Source of the DNA: Bordetella parapertussis | Lineage (GTDB): Bacteria > Pseudomonadota > Gammaproteobacteria > Burkholderiales > Burkholderiaceae_B | Direction: 5' to 3' | DNA: 46,865 bases | Assembly (NCBI GenBank): GCA_945903445.1 | Contig: CAMDNZ010000023.1 | Coordinates: forward strand, 1-46,865 | Position numbers and translations under genes: made by a program | The notes under the pieces: model-generated | The model's database searches: none | What the model was told of the DNA's origin: nothing | What the model saw: only the letters and a program-made list of their open reading frames with translations | In this document: piece after piece, positions 34,993 to 42,379 of the stretch | How positions within the stretch are numbered: position 1 is the stretch's first letter | Layout: each line of letters begins with the position of its first letter

Positions 34993-35637
34993 TTACTCAC
35001 GGGCGGCCTTTGCCGAAACGGATGACGCGAGGCCGCTCGCAGTCGGCGTGGGTTCCTCGGGTGCGCGAATGAAGGCGAGCGTCGCTGGCACTTGGTCGGC
35101 CGGTACGCATGTGACCTGGATAAGCGGGGTGCCTAGGCGGTGCCGTACGAATAGGGTGTCGCCGACCGCCATGCAAGCCAGTTCGTCGATCGCCGCGGCA
35201 CCGTCTTCCAGGTGTAGCGACTCACAGACCGCCGCCAGATCGCGGTCGTCGATGGCAGCGGGGCCCGTGTCCGATTGCGCATACATGCGGCCTGCGTCGT
35301 CCAGGATCCATCGAGCGACAGGGCCGAAGATCGAGCCCGTATGCGTGACGAGGCGGCCTTCGGTGGTCTGGTGAACGATGTAGGGCGCTGTGTCGAGGCG
35401 GAGGTAAACGCGTTGCGGGCCGTTCTGGAAGAACCATCGACCTTTGTCGTCATGCGTGTAGTTACGCCCGATGAATGCCTGGATTCGAGTGTTGCCGATG
35501 GGTTCGCCAGCACTGCCCAAGTTGGCATTGCCGCCTCGATGAAAGCGCCAGGCCCCGCGCGGGTTCAACGACAGCCAACCGTAGGCGGCGGGCACGTTGG
35601 GCCAGCGAGCAAGCGCTTTGCGTACGTCTTCGTCCAT
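34993..35637 (-). CDS. DUF2946-family protein
   Basis: 214 aa. It begins MDEDVRKALARWPNVPAAYGWLSLNPRGAWRF, the recognisable opening of DUF2946 proteins of betaproteobacteria, and has a long beta-rich middle. No signal peptide and no catalytic motif are seen. It sits nine bases before the Nudix gene and heads the run down to pyrD. Function unknown. Confidence 0.75.
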   Translation of the reverse strand: MDEDVRKALARWPNVPAAYGWLSLNPRGAWRFHRGGNANLGSAGEPIGNTRIQAFIGRNYTHDDKGRWFFQNGPQRVYLRLDTAPYIVHQTTEGRLVTHTGSIFGPVARWILDDAGRMYAQSDTGPAAIDDRDLAAVCESLHLEDGAAAIDELACMAVGDTLFVRHRLGTPLIQVTCVPADQVPATLAFIRAPEEPTPTASGLASSVSAKAARE

Positions 35638-35810
35638 GAGCGGCCTCGATAAAGATCACCGAGTATACCGATGCGATGCCGCGGCGATCACGCTGCATTT
35701 TCATTGGTGCGGAGTAATCGTAACTTCGTGCGAAGCGTGTGCTTGCGCTGTTCGTATCGACGTAATCTGAGCGATCACGGTCGGTTTTTGACATTAACCT
35801 GAGGTACCGT

Positions 35811-36629
35811 ATGAGATTATGCATACTGCTGTTGACGTGGTCCTTGAGTTTCGTCGCGTCGGCTAGGGTGGACAACACCGGTTTCATATACATGGTTTAC
35901 GCTGGCGATAATCTGGCCTCCATTTTTCATCATGGCATTCGAACCACGGGGAACAACGGTGACTTGATCGCCCACGCATCGGGCCGCAGCTGCGATGCCC
36001 CGGTTCAGGATCAAGGCAGCAGGTATCTGCAAGGGACGGCACATCAATATGTCGCGCACGGCGATGCCCGCCGACAGTCCACCTTGCACCCGGAGCAAGC
36101 CTATTCCGTGCTCACGCTCAGGTCGACGCCGGAGTGGTATAGCCTGACGACGTCTTTGCAACGCATACGAAACGAATCCTTGCCAGACTCGCGTTTCGAT
36201 ATGCTCATCGATTTTATCGGGGAACGCTCAGCGTGGATCACCGACACGAATATTCGGGCCAATGACATTTTGAGTGCGGTTGTCTACGAAAACGGGGTAA
36301 TGGCTTTCCCGGTTTTAAACTCTTTTGTCGACCCGGAAGGCATCTCATTCATCAATCAATCTCCTTATATTCCGGTCGGCGATCAGGGCAATCCCGACGA
36401 CTTCGAGGAAGTGTCCGTCGTCGATTGGGTCGTGCCTGCGCCGCAGTGCGCTTTTCAGTGCAGAAATCGGCCTATCGGCTTGCTGATGGGAACGGGTCGG
36501 TCATTGAACGACGCTGTAGTACATCAGGGGGGCGCATGCCGTGCACATCCTACGAACATGCGCATGCGCATCGAATATGCGTGGGGAAGGATCATGGCAC
36601 CAGGATTGCTGACAATTGGACTGATGTGA
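35811..36629 (+). CDS. exported protein resembling the pertussis toxin S1 ADP-ribosyltransferase
   Basis: 272 aa with a signal peptide (MRLCILLLTWSLSFVASA). Residues 25-75 follow pertussis toxin S1: IYMVYAGDNLASIFHHG, GNNGDLIAHASGRSC (H55 for S1 H35) and SRYL (R71 for R58). FIGERSAW places E138 at the catalytic E129. But S1 R9 falls on M28, W26 on T45, and the STS motif and QxE Gln are absent. The end (SPYIPVGDQG, PAPQCAFQC) is unlike S1. No B-subunit genes are near. Lower GC than its neighbours suggests transfer. It may be an altered or inactive toxin. Shine-Dalgarno GAGG. Confidence 0.65.
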   Translation: MRLCILLLTWSLSFVASARVDNTGFIYMVYAGDNLASIFHHGIRTTGNNGDLIAHASGRSCDAPVQDQGSRYLQGTAHQYVAHGDARRQSTLHPEQAYSVLTLRSTPEWYSLTTSLQRIRNESLPDSRFDMLIDFIGERSAWITDTNIRANDILSAVVYENGVMAFPVLNSFVDPEGISFINQSPYIPVGDQGNPDDFEEVSVVDWVVPAPQCAFQCRNRPIGLLMGTGRSLNDAVVHQGGACRAHPTNMRMRIEYAWGRIMAPGLLTIGLM

Positions 36630-36714
36630 TTTTGATTAGTTTAATTCTGTTGTAGGCACGAGTAGAAATCGCCCTAACGCACACAAAATTCGTAATGTAT
36701 TAAGGCCGAGTGTA

Positions 36715-36990
36715 TTAAAAATTCGAAAGGGACTTTTTACAGCTCTTGATATCGAAGACTCTAGCGCTTGAAAAAATCGGGTAATGAATTAAAAACACGC
36801 ACATAGCTTTTTTAAAATACGGCTGCTCGGTCCAGCCAGCTAGCTCGAACGTCTTCCGGTAGCCCTCAACGCTGCGCAGTACGCCGTGCTGGCGGTGTAT
36901 CTCGAACAGAGCGCGGCGAAGTTCCGGCGTTGGGTTGGAGTCGTAGAGTTCGCGTAGCTGGGATTGAGTGAGGGGCGGGTAGTCGATCAT
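36715..36990 (-). CDS. small protein behind a LexA box
   Basis: 91 aa. Residues 1-52 (MIDYPPLTQSQLRELYDSNP, then LRRALFEIHRQHGV) look like a real, charged helical protein; the last 38 residues are less regular, perhaps after a frameshift. I do not recognise the family. Its ATG is 10 bp from a LexA-type box, so it is probably induced by DNA damage. The area is AT-richer than the rest of the window. Confidence 0.5.
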   Translation of the reverse strand: MIDYPPLTQSQLRELYDSNPTPELRRALFEIHRQHGVLRSVEGYRKTFELAGWTEQPYFKKAMCVFLIHYPIFSSARVFDIKSCKKSLSNF

Positions 36991-36997
36991 GGCAATA

Positions 36998-37019
36998 TAC
37001 TGTATGAAAAAACAGTGTA
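36998..37019 (-). promoter_or_regulatory. LexA (SOS) box
   Basis: CTGT-N8-ACAG at 37000-37015, flanked by TA on the left and TGTA on the right; this matches the LexA site of E. coli and betaproteobacteria. It sits 10 bp upstream of the minus-strand ATG at 36990. Confidence 0.7.
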
Positions 37020-37106
37020 TGCCAAAGATGGGATTTGAATGTCACGAAATCCCCACACAGCAGCGGGAACGAAAAAGGCTCTCATCGCTGAGGGCCTTGA
37101 TTCTGC

Positions 37107-37180
37107 TGGAGGCGCAAGCCGGAATCGAACCGACGTACACGGATTTGCAATCCGCTGCATAACCACTCTGCCATTGCGCC
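37107..37180 (-). tRNA. tRNA-Cys (GCA)
   Basis: Read on the minus strand, the acceptor stem is GGCGCAA / TTGCGCC, the anticodon loop is TTGCAAA (GCA), and the T-loop is TTCGATT in a GTCGG-type stem. The discriminator is U73, as needed by cysteinyl-tRNA synthetase, and CCA is encoded. 74 nt with CCA. Confidence 0.97.
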
Positions 37181-37462
37181 AGTCGCCGCCTGGATCGCTT
37201 GAATCTTTCAATGCGATTAGGGGAGCCTTCCCTTTTTAGGGAAGATCGCGACTATATCCTGATTCAGACACCCCGTCAAACTCGTTGTGCCGTCCAAGTG
37301 CGTCTTGGGATGGTCTGAGCGATATACCGAGGTATACATCGCCTATCCGAGCGTTCAACAGCCACACCTTAAAAGCCACTAGCCGTGCGCAGCTCGGAAT
37401 GCAAGAATGTCGGTGGTCGTGGCGTGAGCAGTGACCCCTTTCGAACAACCAAGACAAAGACT
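37181..37462. other. non-coding stretch between tRNA-Cys and the mgt-like leader
   Basis: No gene is seen. It should hold the promoters of tRNA-Cys (minus) and of the leader (plus), but no -35/-10 pair is convincing. At 37319-37342 an inverted repeat has arms GCGAT-ATACC and GGTAT-ac-ATCGC, ten paired bases with a two-base bulge; it could be an operator. Confidence 0.4.
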
Positions 37463-37567
37463 ATGGACCCTGACCCGTATAAGCGCTTTTATGCGCTCCG
37501 TTTTATTCGGTATCCCACTCTGATCGCATCGTATCGGGCAATCGCCCCGAGGCGCTCGCTCACTTGA
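37463..37567 (+). CDS. MgtL-like leader peptide (MDPDP start)
   Basis: 34 codons. The first residues, MDPDPYKRFY, resemble the E. coli/Salmonella MgtL leader, which starts MEPDP and ends in basic residues. In MgtL the Asp/Pro start destabilises ribosomes at low Mg2+ and changes folding of the mgtA leader. Here the stop codon (37565-37567) lies in the loop of a hairpin that competes with one at the next Shine-Dalgarno. Its own Shine-Dalgarno is weak. The role is inferred from this likeness and from mgt-like genes downstream. Confidence 0.55.
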   Translation: MDPDPYKRFYALRFIRYPTLIASYRAIAPRRSLT

Positions 37568-37605
37568 ACAGGTGAGGTGCCTCGGTGGCTGCTTGCCTCG
37601 AGGAG
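37547..37605 (+). promoter_or_regulatory. hairpin with two competing partners at a Shine-Dalgarno
   Basis: CCGAGGC (37547-37553) can pair with GCCTCGG (37579-37585), with an inner stem CTCAC/GTGAG. A second GCCTCG (37595-37600) touches the Shine-Dalgarno AGGAG (37601-37605) of the 96-aa gene and could pair instead, hiding it. The leader ORF ends inside the first loop, so a ribosome there would decide which stem forms. Confidence 0.5.
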
Positions 37606-37611
37606 AATCTC

Positions 37612-37902
37612 ATGCTGTTTTACAACACCGCCCATAACCCCTCCCTACGCCGCGCATTGCGTGCCGCCGTCGCGTCCCACCGTCCCGCCGCGTTGCAAGC
37701 CTTGCTGGCTTCGCACGGCGAAGTGGCTTTCGCCCAAGGTATTGCCGGATTTTCCGATCGAGTCATCGCTGACGCGTTGACCATGCTGGCCGACCAGAAT
37801 TGCTCCTGCGTTCTGAGCCATCTCCCCCGTGCCGCTCGCAAACGCTTACGCTTCGTCGCCGACGCCGACGCCGACGCCGCCCCGCGTCGCCGCCTTCGCT
37901 GA
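37612..37902 (+). CDS. 96-aa protein of unknown function in the mgt-like locus
   Basis: Starts MLFYNTAHNPSLRRALRAAV after a strong Shine-Dalgarno (GAGGAG). No membrane segment or signal. Residues 48-82 (SDRVIADALTMLADQ, then LSHLPRAARKRLR) faintly recall one helical repeat of the MgtE N-domain, but this is weak. The end repeats Ala-Asp then Arg. The frame is open a little further upstream. It ends 25 bp before the fusion gene. Not recognised. Confidence 0.55.
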   Translation: MLFYNTAHNPSLRRALRAAVASHRPAALQALLASHGEVAFAQGIAGFSDRVIADALTMLADQNCSCVLSHLPRAARKRLRFVADADADAAPRRRLR

Positions 37903-37927
37903 CGCACGCCATTTTTGGGAGACTGCC

Positions 37928-39652
37928 ATGCAAAACCTTTCTTTTACCACCGCTACTTCGGCAGGCCAGTACACGTCTGGCCCGTTGCGGCTCGTGCGCC
38001 GTCTTAACTGCGAGCTTCATCGTTTGGCCTGCCGACCGCAGTCGGCCGTCCTGGCGGCGCTGCGCAGTCGGTACGACGGGCTGGCTTTCGACGATGTGCT
38101 GCGTCGTCTCTTCGAGCACGGCCCCAACAGGCCGACGTCCTGTGCCGCCACTGCGCCCGATCTAATGCGTCTGGCAAACACGCTCAAGGACCAATCCTGC
38201 ACCGTGCTGCGGCGCCGGGGGCAGTTCGACCTGCCGGACGAGCTCACGCGTGTGCCCGCGCGTTTGCTTGTGCGTGGCGACATCGTGCGCTTGAGTGCTG
38301 GCGATTTCGTACCGGCCGATCTGCGTCTGCTCGAGCAGGAGCACCTGGTGTTGGAGCGCGCGATTTTGCAAGGCTGGCCTGACGCCTGCGCAATGGGCGA
38401 TCGAGTCGTGGCCGGCACTGCGCTCGCCGTGGTGGTGGCAACCGGCAACGACACTTTGCTGGGCATTTTGATGCGAACACCTCGTTCGCGCCGATCTTGG
38501 CTCGACAGTTTGTTCGCGATGATGCAGCACTGCACTGCAAAGACGAGTGCAAGCTCGGCTAGCGTCGCTACAGCAGTGCTGGTGGGAAGTGTCTCGATCG
38601 ATAGTCGAGCAGAATCGGAGCTGAGTTTTTATGGCACGGTCGATACCGGGATGGCGTGGACCCGGGTGTCGGGCGAGTCCAGTCAAAGCGGTCTGCTCAG
38701 TGGCGGTCAGACCGACTCGCTATGGGGGCTGCGCGGCCGGGAAGCGCTGAGCGGCGGGGCCTACGCGCTGTTTACGCTGGAAGGGGGAATCGATTTGGCT
38801 AAGGGGCGGGCCGAGGATCCCGACCGCCTGCTCAATTATCAGTCGTGGCTCGGCCTGGGGCATCGTGCGCTAGGCGAGTTGCGTCTGGGACGTCAATATA
38901 CCGTCGGCCAGGCGTTCGTCTCGGAGATCGAAGTAGGGGGATGGAAGGATTTCGGTGTGGGCGCATTGATGCGCGCTTCGGATAATTATCAGGTCTCCAA
39001 TCAGCTCAGCTGGCGCAGTTTGCAGTGGCACGGCTTACAGTTCGGCAGCAGCTACAGTTTCGACGCGAGCGACGCGGGTACGAAACATTCGCGTACCCGG
39101 CTGTACAGCTTGGCGCTGCGCTATGAGGAAGGCCCCTGGCTGCTGGCTGCGAGCGTCGAGCGAATGGGGGCAGTCAGACTCGACCGCCATCGAGCGCGGC
39201 GTCCCGAGGCTTGGCAGCTGGGTGCCAGCTACGATCTGGGCATCGTGCGCCTCGCTGCCGGGTGGAGCCGCCAGCGCAACGGCTTCGTTGGACGCAACGG
39301 CGATGACGGTCCTGAAACCCTCGAGGCGCGCGGTCTGCAAGGGCTGGGCCCGATCGAATTTATCGACGGCGGCCGTTTGGATGTGATATATTTCGGCACG
39401 GCGATTCCCGTCGGGCCAGGCGAAATTCAGCTGCAATGGTCGCACGGCCGTCCCGATTGGGTGTGGCAGGACAGTGCCACGCGTGCCCGAAACAGCCAAG
39501 TCATGTCGGTCGGTTATGTCCATGCCTTGTCGCCACGCACCAGTCTGTATGCGTTTGCAGCCGAGGGACGGCGTTATTCGATGGACGCGGTGGTCAGTGC
39601 CGCTCAGCCCAGCGCACGCCGCGTGGCCGTCGGGTTGACGCATCGCTTTTGA
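37928..39652 (+). CDS. in-frame fusion: MgtA-type ATPase actuator fragment and porin
   Basis: 574 aa with Shine-Dalgarno GGGAG. Residues 20-180 match the N-terminus and actuator domain of MgtA-type Mg2+ P-type ATPases: LANTLKDQSCTVLRR, LLVRGDIVRLSAGDFVPADLRLLE, and VVAGTALAVVVATGNDTLLG. Helices M1-M2 are gone, the TGES motif reads LQGW, and no DKTGT follows. Residues 182-228 resemble a long signal peptide ending SRA. From 229 to the C-terminal Phe is a Gram-negative porin (SFYGTVDTGMAW ... VGLTHRF). No stop or frameshift separates the parts. For the barrel to be exported, translation would have to start inside (ATG 38471, 38519 or 38522), but no Shine-Dalgarno is visible there. It may be a real hybrid or the trace of a deletion. 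Confidence 0.75.
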   Translation: MQNLSFTTATSAGQYTSGPLRLVRRLNCELHRLACRPQSAVLAALRSRYDGLAFDDVLRRLFEHGPNRPTSCAATAPDLMRLANTLKDQSCTVLRRRGQFDLPDELTRVPARLLVRGDIVRLSAGDFVPADLRLLEQEHLVLERAILQGWPDACAMGDRVVAGTALAVVVATGNDTLLGILMRTPRSRRSWLDSLFAMMQHCTAKTSASSASVATAVLVGSVSIDSRAESELSFYGTVDTGMAWTRVSGESSQSGLLSGGQTDSLWGLRGREALSGGAYALFTLEGGIDLAKGRAEDPDRLLNYQSWLGLGHRALGELRLGRQYTVGQAFVSEIEVGGWKDFGVGALMRASDNYQVSNQLSWRSLQWHGLQFGSSYSFDASDAGTKHSRTRLYSLALRYEEGPWLLAASVERMGAVRLDRHRARRPEAWQLGASYDLGIVRLAAGWSRQRNGFVGRNGDDGPETLEARGLQGLGPIEFIDGGRLDVIYFGTAIPVGPGEIQLQWSHGRPDWVWQDSATRARNSQVMSVGYVHALSPRTSLYAFAAEGRRYSMDAVVSAAQPSARRVAVGLTHRF

Positions 39653-39708
39653 CTGTGCGCGGCGATGACGCTCGATGTGAAAGCCGTAGGCAAGGAGATC
39701 GACAGTCG

Positions 39709-39768
39709 ATGAGCGCTATCCATTTCAGTAGTCTAGAGCAGTTGACCATCACCTTCGTCAATCTATAG
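39709..39768 (+). pseudogene. mgtC: first 19 codons of mgtC, ended by an in-frame TAG
   Basis: ATG 39709 has Shine-Dalgarno AAGGAG (39692-39697) and reads MSAIHFSSLEQLTITFVNL then TAG (39766-39768). This is the expected N-terminus of MgtC, and the rest follows in the same frame. A CAG-to-TAG change would explain it. Either translation restarts at GTG 39769, or the codon is suppressed, or mgtC is lost. Confidence 0.7.
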
Positions 39769-40437
39769 GTGGCCTTCGTCCTGGGCGCCTTGATCGGCAT
39801 CGAACGCCAGGTCCGGCAGCGTACGGCAGGTCTGCGTACGAATACGCTGGTCGCAGTCGGTGCGGCAATTTTCGTTTCTTTGGGCGCCCGTTTGTTCGAG
39901 ACAACGGGTGGGTCGCAGACGCCGATCCATGTCGTGGCCTATGTGGTTTCCGGTATAGGTTTTCTCGGTGCCGGTGCGATTATGAAGAAAGGTGCGGACA
40001 TCTCCGGTCTGAATACGGCAGCGACACTATGGGGGTCGGGCGCGGTCGGCGCCTGCGCAGGCGCCAGCCTGTTGGGCGAGGCGGCAATAGCAGCACTGTT
40101 CGTGCTGGCCAGCAATACCTTGTTGCGTCCGGCGGTGAATCGGATCAATCGCCGCCCGTTTCGCGAGGAAGCCGGCGAAGCCACTTACATGGTGCATGTG
40201 ATCTGCCAGCGCGCCATCCAGTCGGATATCCGCGAGCAGATCGTCGAGATGCTGAACGTCGCCAGTTACCCACCCCGTCAGGTCGAAGATCAGGCTTTCG
40301 GTCAGGATGCCGTAGAGATCGAATTCACTTTGTATGCGACGGCCGTGCAGGCAGAGGATCTCGATCGGGTGATTAAGAATGCCGAAGCCCTGCCTGGCGT
40401 GCAGCAGGCGTTCTGGCATGCTGGAGACGAGGGCTGA
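39769..40437 (+). CDS. mgtC: MgtC/SapB-family membrane protein
   Basis: 222 aa if translation starts at GTG 39769, right after the amber codon. VAFVLGALIGIERQVRQRTAG, GLRTNTLVAVGAAIFV and GIGFLGAGAIMKKG are MgtC-family motifs; four or five helices are followed by a C-terminal ACT-like domain (about 140-218). MgtC in Salmonella limits the F-ATPase and supports growth at low Mg2+ and in macrophages. No Shine-Dalgarno is visible for the GTG. Follows the fusion gene by 56 bp from the original ATG. Confidence 0.88.
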   Translation: MAFVLGALIGIERQVRQRTAGLRTNTLVAVGAAIFVSLGARLFETTGGSQTPIHVVAYVVSGIGFLGAGAIMKKGADISGLNTAATLWGSGAVGACAGASLLGEAAIAALFVLASNTLLRPAVNRINRRPFREEAGEATYMVHVICQRAIQSDIREQIVEMLNVASYPPRQVEDQAFGQDAVEIEFTLYATAVQAEDLDRVIKNAEALPGVQQAFWHAGDEG

Positions 40438-40449
40438 GTTGAGTGAGTG

Positions 40450-41550
40450 ATGGGCGTGCAACCGGGTCGAGGGCCATCGATGCATCTGAAGTCTTTTCAA
40501 GCGCCACCGAGATCTTATCGAACGGCACATTTGACGTTTATGGCGGTCGTAATGGCCGCGATCTTTCTGGCCGATACCACGACTCGTTACGAAGTCGCCG
40601 TATCGGTGTTCTACGCCGGCGTGATTTTGACCGCAGTGCGCGTGCTGAGTCGGCGCGCAGTGGTGGCCCTGACCGGCCTGTGCATTGCGATGACGCTGCT
40701 TAGTTTCGGGATAACGCCGCATGGCGACTATGGCGCCGGTCTGATCAATTTGAGCATCAGCATCGTATCGATTCTGATCACCAGCTATTTAGTGCTAAGA
40801 ATGGAGGCGGCACGCTCCGCAGCCCATGACGCGCAGGCTCAGTTGCTGCGCATCGCGCGGGTAAAAACCCTGGAAGGCCTGACGACATCGATTGCGCACG
40901 AGATCAATCAACCGCTTGCGGCTATCGTCACCAGCGGCAACGCCTGTCGACGCTGGCTGGCGCACGAGCCGGCCAATCTGGAAAAGGCGCGTCAAGCGCT
41001 CGAGCGCATTCTTGCCGATGCAGGCCGCTTAGACAGTATCGTGGCGCGCGTGCGCAGTCTCACCAAGGGCGAGCCGCCATGCCGAACCGCATTCGAGTTC
41101 AACGCTGCGGTTGAGGAAGTCGTGGCGATCTCGCAAGGAGAGATCGCGCGCGGCGGCATTGCGCTGACGGTCGATTTAAGTCCTGATCTGCCTTGTGCGC
41201 TGGCCGATCGCATACAGATCCAGCAGGTGATGAGCAATCTGATCCTCAATGCCATCGAGGCTACTTTGCCGATGCCGCTATCGAAGCGTACGATACGAAT
41301 CGCCTCCGTGTGTCGAGACGACGAGATCGTCTTTACCGTATCGGACTCGGGTGTTGGCCTGCCTGCCGGTAGCGATGAGCGCCTGTTCGAAGCATTCTGG
41401 ACGACTAAGAAAACAGGGATAGGCGTGGGATTGAGCATCAGTCGGGCAATCGTCGAGGCCAACGGCGGCCATATCCACGGCGTATCCAATGCACCCGACG
41501 GCGCGGTATTTACGTTCAGCGTGTCCGCGACAGACAAGGAGCACACGTGA
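40450..41550 (+). CDS. membrane sensor histidine kinase, FixL-like
   Basis: 366 aa. Three or four N-terminal helices (about 28-118) form a small membrane sensor without a PAS domain. The H-box is TSIAHEINQPLAAIVTSGN (His 150), with NLILNAIEA, DSGVG and TGIGVGLSISRAIVE in the ATPase domain. The kinase core is of the FixL/TtrS sort. ATG 40480 (with GAGGG upstream) is an alternative start. It overlaps the response regulator (GTGA), and follows mgtC closely, so may share its transcript. Confidence 0.9.
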   Translation: MGVQPGRGPSMHLKSFQAPPRSYRTAHLTFMAVVMAAIFLADTTTRYEVAVSVFYAGVILTAVRVLSRRAVVALTGLCIAMTLLSFGITPHGDYGAGLINLSISIVSILITSYLVLRMEAARSAAHDAQAQLLRIARVKTLEGLTTSIAHEINQPLAAIVTSGNACRRWLAHEPANLEKARQALERILADAGRLDSIVARVRSLTKGEPPCRTAFEFNAAVEEVVAISQGEIARGGIALTVDLSPDLPCALADRIQIQQVMSNLILNAIEATLPMPLSKRTIRIASVCRDDEIVFTVSDSGVGLPAGSDERLFEAFWTTKKTGIGVGLSISRAIVEANGGHIHGVSNAPDGAVFTFSVSATDKEHT

Positions 41551-42179
41551 TCGATCGGCCATCCGCACTTTCCGAGCAGGCACCCATTGTGTATGTGATC
41601 GACGATGACGACTCCGTGCGCGCCGCGCTCGAGGATTTATTGGCCTCGGTCGGGTTGGTGGTGCGGGCATTCGCTTCTACCCGGAGTTTTCTTGCGTCCC
41701 CCATCGAGGATGTGCCGGGATGTCTTGTCCTGGATGTACGCATGCCCGAGCAAAGTGGAATGGACTTTCATCGCCAGATGGTGGGCTTGGGACTTTACCT
41801 GCCGGTGGTTTTCATCACCGGACATGGCGACATCGCCATGGGTGTGAAGGCCATCAAGAACGGTGCGATCGAGTTTCTGACTAAGCCCTTTCGTGACCAG
41901 GAGCTATTGGATGCTATTCACCAGGGGATCGAGCAGGATCGTAACCGTCGGCAGCGCGATGTGGTGCTTGCAGCGCTACAGGCCCGGTGGCAATCGCTGA
42001 CCGAGGGCGAGCGCAAGGTGGCGCTGCTAGTCGTGCAAGGTCTGCTGAACAAGCAGATCGCCCATCAACTCAATCTTAGCGAAGTGGCCGTCAAAGTTCG
42101 CCGCGGCCACGTCATGCGCAAGATGCAGGCGTCGTCGTTGGCAGAGTTGGTTCGTTTGGTCGAGCACGTGCCGACTTAA
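41547..42179 (+). CDS. FixJ-family response regulator
   Basis: 210 aa. The receiver domain has VIDDDDSVRAAL and phospho-acceptor D63 in CLVLDVRMPEQSGMDF. The C-terminal LuxR-type helix-turn-helix is LNKQIAHQLNLSEVAVKVRRGHVMRKM. The start codon GTG overlaps the kinase stop. Its targets are unknown; the linked mgt/porin genes are candidates. Confidence 0.93.
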   Translation: MIDRPSALSEQAPIVYVIDDDDSVRAALEDLLASVGLVVRAFASTRSFLASPIEDVPGCLVLDVRMPEQSGMDFHRQMVGLGLYLPVVFITGHGDIAMGVKAIKNGAIEFLTKPFRDQELLDAIHQGIEQDRNRRQRDVVLAALQARWQSLTEGERKVALLVVQGLLNKQIAHQLNLSEVAVKVRRGHVMRKMQASSLAELVRLVEHVPT

Positions 42180-42379
42180 GTCTGAACCGTATCGAAGCAT
42201 ATGGCGAACATGCGGCGACTATCGTTTTGGCGCATGGCTGGACGATACGGAATGTCGGGGGAGGGGGCGATCCGACAGCGATGAGTGCATCGTGATGGTC
42301 GGTCGTATTTGGAGTATGCCTGACCGAGGTCGAGAAGCTGTGGGTAGAACAAAAATCACAGACGACGCTTCGTAGGACT

